NCBI GenBank assembly: GCA_964587655.1
Contig: CAZPMT010000004.1
Coordinates: 1-64,000 of the forward strand
Source of the DNA: CAZPMT01 sp964587655
GTDB lineage: Bacteria; Hydrogenedentota; Hydrogenedentia; Hydrogenedentales; SLHB01
DNA: 64,000 nucleotides
Direction of reading: 5' to 3'
The notes below the pieces were generated by a model. It saw only the letters and a list, made by a program, of their open reading frames with translations. It was not told the origin of the DNA and did not search any database. Within the stretch, counting starts at the first letter, position 1. Each line of letters opens with the position of its first letter. The position numbers were made by a program, and so were the translations under genes. Shown piece after piece: positions 49,115 through 57,113 of this stretch.

Positions 49115-49786
49115 TCAACCTCCGGTATTCGTATCGATATGCCAACGCGGCCCTCGCCGCCGGGCGATCTCCCGATGTGCGGGCTGTTCGTCGAGAGTGC
49201 GGCGGACGATCTTCCGTAGCGCGGGAATCACCTCTTCCTCGAACCACGGGTTCTGCTTGAGCCAGCGGAGGTTCCTGAAGGACGGGTGAGGCAGGGGGAT
49301 GTAATCGGGCGCATACTCCCGCCACGCGCGAACCGTCTCAGTCAACGTCGCTTTCATTCGAGGACCCAGATAGTGGTGTTGTGCATAGCCGCCCACCAAC
49401 AGCGTCAACGCCCGGTCCGGCAAATGCTCGAGCAGACGCGGCAACCAACGTTCCGCACACTCCTTCCGCGGCGGCAGGTCGCCACCGCGCCCGTTCCGGC
49501 CCGGATAACAATAACCCATGGGAATAATCCCAATCCGCGACTCATCGTAGAACACATCCCGCGACAGTTGCAACCACTCACGCAGCCGGTCGCCACTCGG
49601 ATCATTCCACGGAATGCCCGTTTCATGCACCCGCGTCCCCGGCGCCTGACCCACGATCAGAATACGCGCCGCCACACTCACCCGCAAGACGGGCCGTGGC
49701 CCCAACGGCAACACGCCCTCGCAGAACCGGCACGAGCGCACCTCCCGCAACAACGCCGCAAGCGATCTCTCGACTCCGGAATCCAT
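49115..49786 (-). CDS. Uracil-DNA glycosylase family protein
   Basis: A 223-residue UDG-superfamily protein. LIVGQAPGTRVHETGIPWND is the family's catalytic-water motif (GQAPG region), and PLPHPSFRNLRWLKQNPWFE is the C-terminal HPS block that grips the extruded base. The first Cys pair (CRFC) is not followed by a full 4Fe-4S set, which separates it from the classic family 4. It is in operon with the Rrf2 regulator and divergent from the thymidylate-synthase-like gene. Confidence 0.88.
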   Translation of the reverse strand: MDSGVERSLAALLREVRSCRFCEGVLPLGPRPVLRVSVAARILIVGQAPGTRVHETGIPWNDPSGDRLREWLQLSRDVFYDESRIGIIPMGYCYPGRNGRGGDLPPRKECAERWLPRLLEHLPDRALTLLVGGYAQHHYLGPRMKATLTETVRAWREYAPDYIPLPHPSFRNLRWLKQNPWFEEEVIPALRKIVRRTLDEQPAHREIARRRGPRWHIDTNTGG

Positions 49787-49930
49787 GCGAATACTATAGC
49801 ATGCGGCAGGCTCGGCGTCCCGAAAGCGGTCCTTGACTTGGACGCCATCGCTCCGACGTTGGCGTATTGTGCTTCACGGCGGCGATTGGGGTAGAATGCG
49901 GCGCGTTTAGGATGGGAGGAGCGGGTTTTC

Positions 49931-50917
49931 ATGAGTGAGAATGCGTGCGGACGCATACCGACGTTGCATGTGGTGGGAGAATCGATCCCGCAGGCGTATT
50001 TCCGGGCGATGAAGGCCGTGTGGGAGAACGGGCTGGCCATCAGGACGGAATATGACCGCAAGGACGACGCGGGCAACTATATCGACCCGCCGAGCCGCGA
50101 CGCCCGCGTGCTGATCGAGGTGAAGGACCCGTTCGCGCAGCCGCGCTTCCCGCCGATCTCGTTCTGCGAGATTGGCGTATACATCGCGGAGATCATGGGC
50201 GTCAAGGATTACCGCGTCGTGCCGTTTGACAAGCTCCAGGAGGCCACGCACGGGGAACTCGCCGCCCAGGAATGGCCGTATACGTATCACCAGCGCCTCT
50301 TCGCGCATCCGGACGCGGGCGGCTCCGTGGTGGATCAGATCGCGATTGCGGTCGACCGCGTATCATCGACGCCGCACACGCGACGCGCGGTGGCGACCAC
50401 CTCGGTCCCGAACATCGATCCCTTCCTGAAAGAAGACATCCCGTGCCTGCGCGAGATGCAGTTGCGCTGTCCGGAGGGTGCCGACGGGAACCTTGTACTG
50501 AACATGAACACGATGTGGCGCTCGCGCGACTTGTACAAGGCGTGGGGCGATAACGTCATCGCGATCACGTTCCTACAGGGCGTGCTGGCCCGCCGGGTCG
50601 CCGGGAAATCCGGACGCACGACCCGCGTCGGCAGCTACGCGGACTACAGCGGTTCGCTGCACATCTACGGGCAGGACTTCGGTGCAGTCGGAGGCGCGGC
50701 GGACCGGGGCCTCCAAAGCTTCTTCGAGACCTTCGATGAAGACACCTTTATCGCGCGGTCATTGACGAGCGAGATCGCGTGCGACATGCTCGTTCTTCCC
50801 CAGTTGCGCGACCTGCTGAGCGAGCGCCAGATTGTGCAATGGCAGTTCCCGCCGAAATCCGTGGAACTCGTCAAGTCACTGATTTGCGATATCGAACGCG
50901 GCGTGTATCCCGTGTAA
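49931..50917 (+). CDS. Thymidylate synthase-like protein
   Basis: A 328-residue protein of the thymidylate synthase/dCMP hydroxymethylase fold. The nucleophile block reads EDIPCLREMQLRC (ThyA normally PCH, so the His is Leu). LVLNMNTMWRSRDLYKAWGD matches the RS-x-D phosphate- and base-recognition region, and SGSLHIYGQDF the ThyA HIY motif. The residues that hold folate and dUMP are thus only partly kept. It could be a true ThyA variant, a nucleotide-modifying enzyme, or a methyl-transferring paralogue. Confidence 0.8.
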   Translation: MSENACGRIPTLHVVGESIPQAYFRAMKAVWENGLAIRTEYDRKDDAGNYIDPPSRDARVLIEVKDPFAQPRFPPISFCEIGVYIAEIMGVKDYRVVPFDKLQEATHGELAAQEWPYTYHQRLFAHPDAGGSVVDQIAIAVDRVSSTPHTRRAVATTSVPNIDPFLKEDIPCLREMQLRCPEGADGNLVLNMNTMWRSRDLYKAWGDNVIAITFLQGVLARRVAGKSGRTTRVGSYADYSGSLHIYGQDFGAVGGAADRGLQSFFETFDEDTFIARSLTSEIACDMLVLPQLRDLLSERQIVQWQFPPKSVELVKSLICDIERGVYPV

Positions 50918-50993
50918 GCGCAACCGCGCCTCCCTTCAAAATCGACCGTCAAGAGAGTTACACTGAGGACTGGCGAAAGGTTCTATTGTCTCC

Positions 50994-52376
50994 ATGCTTC
51001 GAAGTCTCGATGACACTATCGCGGCCATCTCGACGCCGCCCGGCGAAGGGGGTATCGGGATTGTCCGGCTCAGTGGTAACGATGCCGTTGCGATTGGGCG
51101 GCAGGTGTTTCGGTCGAAGACCGGACGCGATATTTCGACGGGGAAGGGACGCGTGTTTCATGGGCATGCAGTGGATGACAACGGGGGCATCATCGACGAA
51201 GTCCTGTTGCATGTCATGCGGGCGCCGCACAGTTATACGCGCGAGGACGTCGTCGAGATTAACTGCCACGGCGGCGCGGGGCCGCTTGGGGCCGTCCTCG
51301 AACAGGTGCTGATTCGTGGGGCGCGGCTGGCGCAGCCGGGCGAGTTCACGCAGCGGGCGTTTCTGAACGGGCGCATCGATCTCGTGCAGGCCGAGGCCGT
51401 CATAGATCGGATCCAGGCGCGCACGAGGGCTGGCTTGCGGGCCGCGTCCTCGGCTGCGTCCGGAATGCTTTCAAACGCGATCAATGAGATGAAATCGACC
51501 CTCGTGGATGCGCTGGCGCGTATCGAAGCCGCCGTCGATTTTCCGGACGAAGACCTGCCGGATCTCGTGGACGAAGGATTGCGCGAGCGACTGAGCGGCG
51601 CGCGCGCGAGGATGCTGGAATTGCTCGCGACGGCCGAGACGGGGCGCCTCTATCGCGAGGGCGCCGCGATCGCCATTGCGGGCCGGCCTAACGTCGGCAA
51701 GTCGAGCCTGTTTAACGCGCTGTTGCGCGACGCGCGGGCCATTGTCTCGCCGCAACCGGGCACGACGCGCGACCGCATCGAGGAGTTAATCACGCTTTCG
51801 GGAGTCCCGGTCCGGCTTACGGACACGGCGGGCCTGCGCGCGACACACGACGAGGTGGAGCGCATCGGCGTCGAGGTCGCGCGACGCGCTCTGGCGGATG
51901 CCGACATCGTCTTGTTCGTCGTCGATGCATCGGAGCCGCTCATGGAGGAGGATATGCGGCTCGCGGAGGAACTGCGCGCGCTCGAGCGTCCCGTCTGGCT
52001 CGTATTCAACAAGACTGATCTTCCGTCGCCGGCCGCGGCCCCGGATTCGTGGCGCGAATGGCTCAGGGGATCGAGTCGCATCTCGGCAACCACCGGCGAG
52101 GGCCTGGCGGAACTCGAACGGCATCTCGGTTCGCTGCTCCTCGGGGGCGCGCCGATTTCTCCGGACCAGGGCCTGATAACGCGGGCGCATCAGCGGGACA
52201 GTCTTCGGCGCGCGGCGTCGGCGCTTGAACGGCTGCTCCACAATTTCGGCGGGTCTCCGGAATTTCTGAGCATCGACTTGCGTGAAGCGCTCAGCGCCCT
52301 GGCCGAGATCACAGGCGAAACCACCCCGGAAGACGTGTTGGACAGGATTTTCGCATCGTTCTGCATCGGGAAATAG
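50994..52376 (+). CDS. mnmE: tRNA modification GTPase MnmE
   Basis: A 460-residue MnmE, which with MnmG makes 5-carboxymethylaminomethyl-uridine at wobble U34 of tRNA. The folate-binding N-terminal domain (IAAISTPPGEGGIGIVRLSG), the G1 loop GRPNVGKSS, G3 DTAGLR, G4 NKTD and the C-terminal FCIGK with the catalytic cysteine are all present. mnmA, for the 2-thio part of the same base, is 8 kb downstream on the other strand. Confidence 0.98.
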   Translation: MLRSLDDTIAAISTPPGEGGIGIVRLSGNDAVAIGRQVFRSKTGRDISTGKGRVFHGHAVDDNGGIIDEVLLHVMRAPHSYTREDVVEINCHGGAGPLGAVLEQVLIRGARLAQPGEFTQRAFLNGRIDLVQAEAVIDRIQARTRAGLRAASSAASGMLSNAINEMKSTLVDALARIEAAVDFPDEDLPDLVDEGLRERLSGARARMLELLATAETGRLYREGAAIAIAGRPNVGKSSLFNALLRDARAIVSPQPGTTRDRIEELITLSGVPVRLTDTAGLRATHDEVERIGVEVARRALADADIVLFVVDASEPLMEEDMRLAEELRALERPVWLVFNKTDLPSPAAAPDSWREWLRGSSRISATTGEGLAELERHLGSLLLGGAPISPDQGLITRAHQRDSLRRAASALERLLHNFGGSPEFLSIDLREALSALAEITGETTPEDVLDRIFASFCIGK

Positions 52377-52425
52377 ACCCGCGGGGCCCGTCCGGTTTTC
52401 GCGCGCTTCGCTTCCATGGTGGTTC

Positions 52426-52647
52426 GTGAACCTAGATTCGGCAGTCGAGACTGAAGGCGCTTTTCGAAATGATGGACGGCATGGACTTCATGGACGATGT
52501 GGACACCGAAAAGGTTCTCCTGCGGGGTTACGTCCACTTTGTCCATTCCGTCCATTCCGTCCATTCCGTCCATTCCGTCCATTCCGTCCATTCCGTCCAT
52601 TGCCTGGGCAAGTTTAATCGGCTCCAACCGCCGAATCCAGGGTGAAG
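52426..52647. repeat. Dispersed MITE-like element with terminal inverted repeats, copy 2
   Basis: A 222-bp element in reverse orientation to the copy at 12068-12253 and aligned along its full length. Imperfect terminal inverted repeats are GTGAACCTAGATTCGGC (left) and GCCGAATCCAGGGTGAAG (right). One arm has four TGGAC-x4 units of period 9. The other has six exact GTCCATTCC units (52541-52594) plus one degenerate. It fills the gap between mnmE and the RmlD-like gene. Confidence 0.82.
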
Positions 52648-52725
52648 CTATCCTCTGTACCTGGCCGGGCGCGAACTGCTATCCTTGGTGGGTCGTGCGT
52701 TGGATCGAACCTCGAAGTGAGCGAC

Positions 52726-53637
52726 ATGGCAAGGATCAGGAAACTGCTTGCAACCGGTTGCGGCGGATTCGTCGGGAGCGCCGTGGCGCATGAGATGCGG
52801 CCTCCGTGGGAGCTCCACGCACTCACGCGCGGACCCGCGTTGCTGCATCGCGAAGGCCAGGTGTGGCACACGCTGAATATCCTCAGCACGCCAGACCTTG
52901 AGCGGGTTTTCAATGAGGTCTCTCCCGACGTCGTCATCCACGCGGCCGCGTGCGCGGACATCGACCTGTGTGAGGCGGACAAGGACGCTGCTCACGACAT
53001 CAACGTCGAGGTCACGCGGAATCTGGCGCAATTGTGCCGCGCGCGGGAGACGCGGATGATCCTCGTCTCGACCGACACGGTCTTTGACGGAACGAAGGGC
53101 AACTACACCGAATCCGATCCGCCCGGTCCTGTCAACTGGTATGCCGAGACGAAAGCAGCGGCGGAACGCGCCGTGGCGAGTCTGCCTTCCAACTGGGTCG
53201 TTGTTCGCACGTCGCTCGTGGTCGGATTGCCGTTGCTCGGTTCCGGGAAATCGTCCATCTCACGCGCGCTGTCGGTCTTGCAGGCCGGCGAGGGGCTTGC
53301 GGTCTCGGACCGTGAGATTCGCAGCCCGATCGACGTCGTTACGCTCGCGCGGGCGTTGATCGAACTGGCGGGCACGGATTTCAGCGGCTACCTGCACTTG
53401 GCGGGCAACGATGTTCTGAACCGGTTCGACATGACCAGGCGGGTCGCGGCGAAGTTCGGTCTGCCGGCGCGCCTCGTCGTGGCGCGTACTTCCGCCGACG
53501 CCTCGGACGGCGCACCGAGGCCTCTCGACGTATCGTTGTGCAACGCGAAGGCCCGTTCCATTCTCAAGACGCCGATGTTGGGTCTCGAGGCGGGACTCGA
53601 CCTCGCACTCTCGACAAAGAAAGGAATTGTGTTATGA
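52726..53637 (+). CDS. RmlD-like NAD(P)-dependent sugar reductase (SDR)
   Basis: A 303-residue extended SDR. ATGCGGFVGSAV (Rossmann motif), PDVVIHAAACADIDLCEADK, ILVSTDTVFDGTKG and NWYAETKAAAERAV (Y-x3-K) match dTDP-4-dehydrorhamnose reductase. ATG 52726 is favoured. Its stop overlaps the aminotransferase start (ATGA). Together the two could make an amino- or deoxy-sugar; the exact sugar is unknown. Confidence 0.85.
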   Translation: MARIRKLLATGCGGFVGSAVAHEMRPPWELHALTRGPALLHREGQVWHTLNILSTPDLERVFNEVSPDVVIHAAACADIDLCEADKDAAHDINVEVTRNLAQLCRARETRMILVSTDTVFDGTKGNYTESDPPGPVNWYAETKAAAERAVASLPSNWVVVRTSLVVGLPLLGSGKSSISRALSVLQAGEGLAVSDREIRSPIDVVTLARALIELAGTDFSGYLHLAGNDVLNRFDMTRRVAAKFGLPARLVVARTSADASDGAPRPLDVSLCNAKARSILKTPMLGLEAGLDLALSTKKGIVL

Positions 53638-54836
53638 GCACTCCCAAGATCAAGCATGATCTCGAAATCAAATTCGGAAGCGAGTATGGGCCGGAAGAAG
53701 AGCGAGCCATTGTCGAGGTCCTTCGGAATAACGCCCCGACCAGCGGTGACGCCTGTGTTCAGTTCGAGAAAGAATTCGCGGCATATTGCGGCGCAGCCCA
53801 CGCGCGCGTCGTCACCAACGGCACGGCCGCGCTGTTCCTTTCGCTTCGCGCTCTGGACGTCGGGGCCGGCGACCGCGTGTTGACCACGCCGCTGACGTGG
53901 ATCGCCACGGCCGCCGCTGCCGCGACGCTCGGCGCCGAGGTCGATTTCGTCGATATCGATCCGGATACCTACAACCTTGATCCGAACAAGCTCGCGGAGA
54001 AGGTTACGCCAAACACCAAGGCGATCCTTCCGGTGCACCTGTACGGCCAGTGTTGTGACATGGATCCGATCCTCGCCCTCGCGAAGGAACGCGGCTTCGC
54101 CGTGGTCGAGGATGCGTGCCACGCGGTCGGGGCCGAATACAAAGGACGAAAGGCGGGAACCCTCGGCAACACGGGCTGCTTCAGCTTCCACGAGCAGAAG
54201 AACATCTCGACGCTCGGCGAGGGCGGCATGGTCGTCACGGACGATCCGGATCTCTTCGAGCGCATCGCGCTGTATCGTTCCCATTGCGCGCGCGTGTACG
54301 GGAAGAGTACGAAATACTGTCAACTCGATGAGTCGCGCCAGCCGATGGGAAAACGATTTTGGTGGCAGGACTTCGACGACTGCGGCTACAACTTCCGCAT
54401 GACCGACATCCAGGCCGCCGTCGGATGCGTTCAACTCAAGAAGCTCGATATGCTCAACCAGCGCCGCATCGACAACGCCGCGTATCTCACCGAAGGACTG
54501 AGAAACGTCCCCGGGCTGAAACTCCCGAAGGTGGCTCCGGGAAACAAACACGTCTTCCATCTGTACCCGGTCGAGATAGATCCCGTCATCTACGGTATGA
54601 GCAAGGACGACTTCATCTACGCGATGCTCTATGATCGCGGGATCAAAGTCGGCACGCACTATATCCCGCTGCATTGGTCGCAGGCCTTCCGGAAGCGCGG
54701 ATTCAAGCGCGGCCAGTTCCCGGTGACAGAGGCCGCCGTCGAACGCCTCGTCACGCTACCAATCAACCCGCGCCAGACCCACGAGGCGCTGGACTACCTG
54801 ATCGAGAGCATCACTTCCCTTGCGGCTCGGCGATGA
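53634..54836 (+). CDS. DegT/DnrJ/EryC1/StrS family aminotransferase
   Basis: A 400-residue PLP-dependent sugar aminotransferase. HARVVTNGTAALFLSLRALD, VEDACHAVGAEYKGRKAG and CFSFHEQKNISTLGEGGMVV are the cofactor-binding blocks; the PLP lysine is in EQKNIS. Members transaminate nucleotide-linked keto sugars for surface glycans. It is translationally coupled to the RmlD-like gene. Its 3' end overlaps the convergent propeller gene by 26 bases. Confidence 0.95.
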   Translation: MSTPKIKHDLEIKFGSEYGPEEERAIVEVLRNNAPTSGDACVQFEKEFAAYCGAAHARVVTNGTAALFLSLRALDVGAGDRVLTTPLTWIATAAAAATLGAEVDFVDIDPDTYNLDPNKLAEKVTPNTKAILPVHLYGQCCDMDPILALAKERGFAVVEDACHAVGAEYKGRKAGTLGNTGCFSFHEQKNISTLGEGGMVVTDDPDLFERIALYRSHCARVYGKSTKYCQLDESRQPMGKRFWWQDFDDCGYNFRMTDIQAAVGCVQLKKLDMLNQRRIDNAAYLTEGLRNVPGLKLPKVAPGNKHVFHLYPVEIDPVIYGMSKDDFIYAMLYDRGIKVGTHYIPLHWSQAFRKRGFKRGQFPVTEAAVERLVTLPINPRQTHEALDYLIESITSLAARR

Positions 54837-56805
54837 AGCCGTGAAAGCGGCCCATCCAGTAGGGTAACAGGTACGCGGCGCCTTCGTCTTCGTTGCGGCC
54901 GTCGCCGGCGTCGTCGGGGACGTACGGGTCGGCGTTCCATTTCGCAAAGTCGCGCTCGTCGGCCGGAAGGACGTGATACAGGACCGGTTTGTCGAAACGG
55001 TTTCGCGATGGCGAGAAGACGACGTCGGCGCGATGACTGTTAGTCATGGCCCAGCGTCGCCGGTCCGTCGGGATCTGCCGCAGGTTCTCGATCGCGCCCT
55101 CGATATCGGCGCCGTTCGGGTCCACAGTGGCATAGGCGAACGTGTAGAAGCTGGGTTGCTCGGGTCTCACGACTTCATAGTGACGCCGTACACCGGACAG
55201 CAGCGCGCGCCGCACTATAGGGTCTTTCTCCAGTTGCAGGATGGGATACCACGCCACGAAACCTAGCTGGTCGTCGGAGTGGTTGTTCTCATCCGGAAAG
55301 AGCCTCTTTGAAAGCAGGACGTTGTTCAAGTAACCGTGTTCGACGATCAGTTTCCGGTAGTGCTCGTGATACTTCTTATCGCCAGTGGCGTAATGCGCCA
55401 CCTTGAGGAACGAAAGCATCTGCAGGCTGTTCAAACCGTTCTCGATATAGTCTTCGGGGTTCTCGTTGAGGGATTTCGGATCCCAGAAGCCCCACCGCGT
55501 CCGTTTTCCGTTCCAGTCAATCAACTGGTAGCCGTTGTCGACGATGTAGTCCGTGAGCGCGCGGATCTGTTTGACCAGCAACTCGCGTTCGGCGTCGTCG
55601 TACTGGGCGATGTGTTCGTAGTAGGCATAGAACGCGAGATAATGCCCGTCAATTTCGTCGCTCGACGTATCGCTCTTCCAATACATCTTTCCGTCGGGCG
55701 TCGGGCGCCACTGAGCGTCCTTCGTCTTGCCGATATCGGCTGGCACGACGCTACGCGCGACGAGCCCTGGTGTGCCCGATGCATTTTGCAGCATGTACAG
55801 GGCGTGCATGCCTTCTTGTGCCGATCTCTTCGCCGCTTCATCCTTCGTGGCGCCGTAGCAGAGCGACATCGCCGCGACGTGATACGCAGTCCACAGTCCG
55901 TCGTTGTCGCTGTCCCCGATGGTGTGCGAGGTGGGATTCTCGGCGTTGTCGAGCTGGCAGTCGGCGACAAGCCCCAATCGCCGATGCCGCTCATTGACGC
56001 GGCGCTCGATGGTCCGCGCCTTCTCAAACAGCGTCGTTGTTACGGCATCAATTCGTCCGATGCCGGCATCCGTGAGGAAGTACGCGGGCGTTCCGCCCGG
56101 GGCCACCGCAACAGCCTTCACAACATCGCCCGGAAGGTAACGCTTGCCCGCGCGATAGAACCACTTGCGCCCGTTCTCATACGGGTGATACAAGACGGCG
56201 CCGCGCGACGTCCCGATCCAAAGATTGTCCTTCGCGTCGATCTCTATTGCCGTCACATCCTCGCAAGGCAGGCCATCTTTCCCGCGGACTTGCGCCCAGG
56301 AGCCGTCCGGCTTGCGCGCGCTCAATCCGAGCGGCGTGCCGGCCCACAGCGTCCCTTTCGAATCCACCGCGAGCGCGGTCACGCGTGTTGCCAGCGGGCC
56401 ATCAACGCCGTACGACGCGTGCAGGACGGGCGGCGGGTTGGAAACGTCTTGTCGATACAAACCCTTGTCCGTTGCGTGCCACGTGACATCGCCCTGTTTT
56501 GCGGACGCGTTGATCGGCGTGCCGTCATTCAAGACAGGCTTCTTCTCCGTGATGATGACGAGCGTTCCGTTGCTATCCACCCGAATGCCGGTCGCGCCTT
56601 CCGCGGAGACGTCCGTCATGATGCCGCGCACGTGCTCGATGAACGGCGCGACCACTGTCGGCAGGTTCCTCGGCTGGCCCATCGCGAAAAGCGGAGGCAC
56701 GACGTTCATGAGTTTGATGTCGTCTTTCAACCACGCGCCCTCCTCGGGAGATCCGATCTGCGTCACGCTCACCATCATCACACTTGCAAGAATTGAGATA
56801 AACAT
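54811..56805 (-). CDS. Secreted beta-propeller (Reg_prop) plus helical-domain protein, paralogue
   Basis: A 664-residue exported protein with the same architecture as 6044-8260: a propeller part (VTALAVDSKGTLWAGTPLGL, VTAIEIDAKDNLWIGTSRGA) and a helical part (DSDNDGLWTAYHVAAMSLCY, DTSSDEIDGHYLAFYAYYEH), ending LLPYWMGRFHGFI. ATG 56805 follows AAAGGAG and starts a signal peptide (MFISILASVMMVSVTQI). Function unknown. The conserved D-x-D-N-D-G and DTSSDE segments of the pair are candidates for metal or substrate binding. Confidence 0.78.
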   Translation of the reverse strand: MFISILASVMMVSVTQIGSPEEGAWLKDDIKLMNVVPPLFAMGQPRNLPTVVAPFIEHVRGIMTDVSAEGATGIRVDSNGTLVIITEKKPVLNDGTPINASAKQGDVTWHATDKGLYRQDVSNPPPVLHASYGVDGPLATRVTALAVDSKGTLWAGTPLGLSARKPDGSWAQVRGKDGLPCEDVTAIEIDAKDNLWIGTSRGAVLYHPYENGRKWFYRAGKRYLPGDVVKAVAVAPGGTPAYFLTDAGIGRIDAVTTTLFEKARTIERRVNERHRRLGLVADCQLDNAENPTSHTIGDSDNDGLWTAYHVAAMSLCYGATKDEAAKRSAQEGMHALYMLQNASGTPGLVARSVVPADIGKTKDAQWRPTPDGKMYWKSDTSSDEIDGHYLAFYAYYEHIAQYDDAERELLVKQIRALTDYIVDNGYQLIDWNGKRTRWGFWDPKSLNENPEDYIENGLNSLQMLSFLKVAHYATGDKKYHEHYRKLIVEHGYLNNVLLSKRLFPDENNHSDDQLGFVAWYPILQLEKDPIVRRALLSGVRRHYEVVRPEQPSFYTFAYATVDPNGADIEGAIENLRQIPTDRRRWAMTNSHRADVVFSPSRNRFDKPVLYHVLPADERDFAKWNADPYVPDDAGDGRNEDEGAAYLLPYWMGRFHGFIAEPQGK

Positions 56806-57063
56806 TCGCCGCTCCTTTCTTCGGGCAGACTGGCAGACTGCTTCACGAGTCACGTGACCTGCTGACTCTTCATACTGGTCCTTATGAGGATACTTCAGGA
56901 AAACGCAAGTTCCCACTTACTGAGACACGGCGTCGCGAAAAAGGTTTCGCTCGTGACATGGGCCGACAGATGAGGGCTGTCTTGCTACTGGCCTTTGAGT
57001 TTGTGCAAGATCGCTGCGAAACTGACGAAATCTGCTGTGAAGAAAATAGGACACCACAATATA

Positions 57064-57092
57064 TTGCGTATTTGGAGGGGCTATGCTACAAT
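57064..57092 (+). promoter_or_regulatory. Predicted sigma-70-type promoter for the coiled-coil gene
   Basis: TTGCGT (57064-57069), a 17-base spacer and TACAAT (57087-57092), about 22 bases before the GTG start at 57114. GGAGG lies at 57101-57105. The leader would be very short. Confidence 0.55.
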
Positions 57093-57113
57093 CCAGACCC
57101 GGAGGTGATAAAG

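Noticed and set aside
52541..52600. Possible CRISPR array or origin iterons (GTCCATTCC units)
   Set aside because: Units are directly adjacent with no spacers and no cas genes; they belong to the internal arm of a dispersed repeat element.
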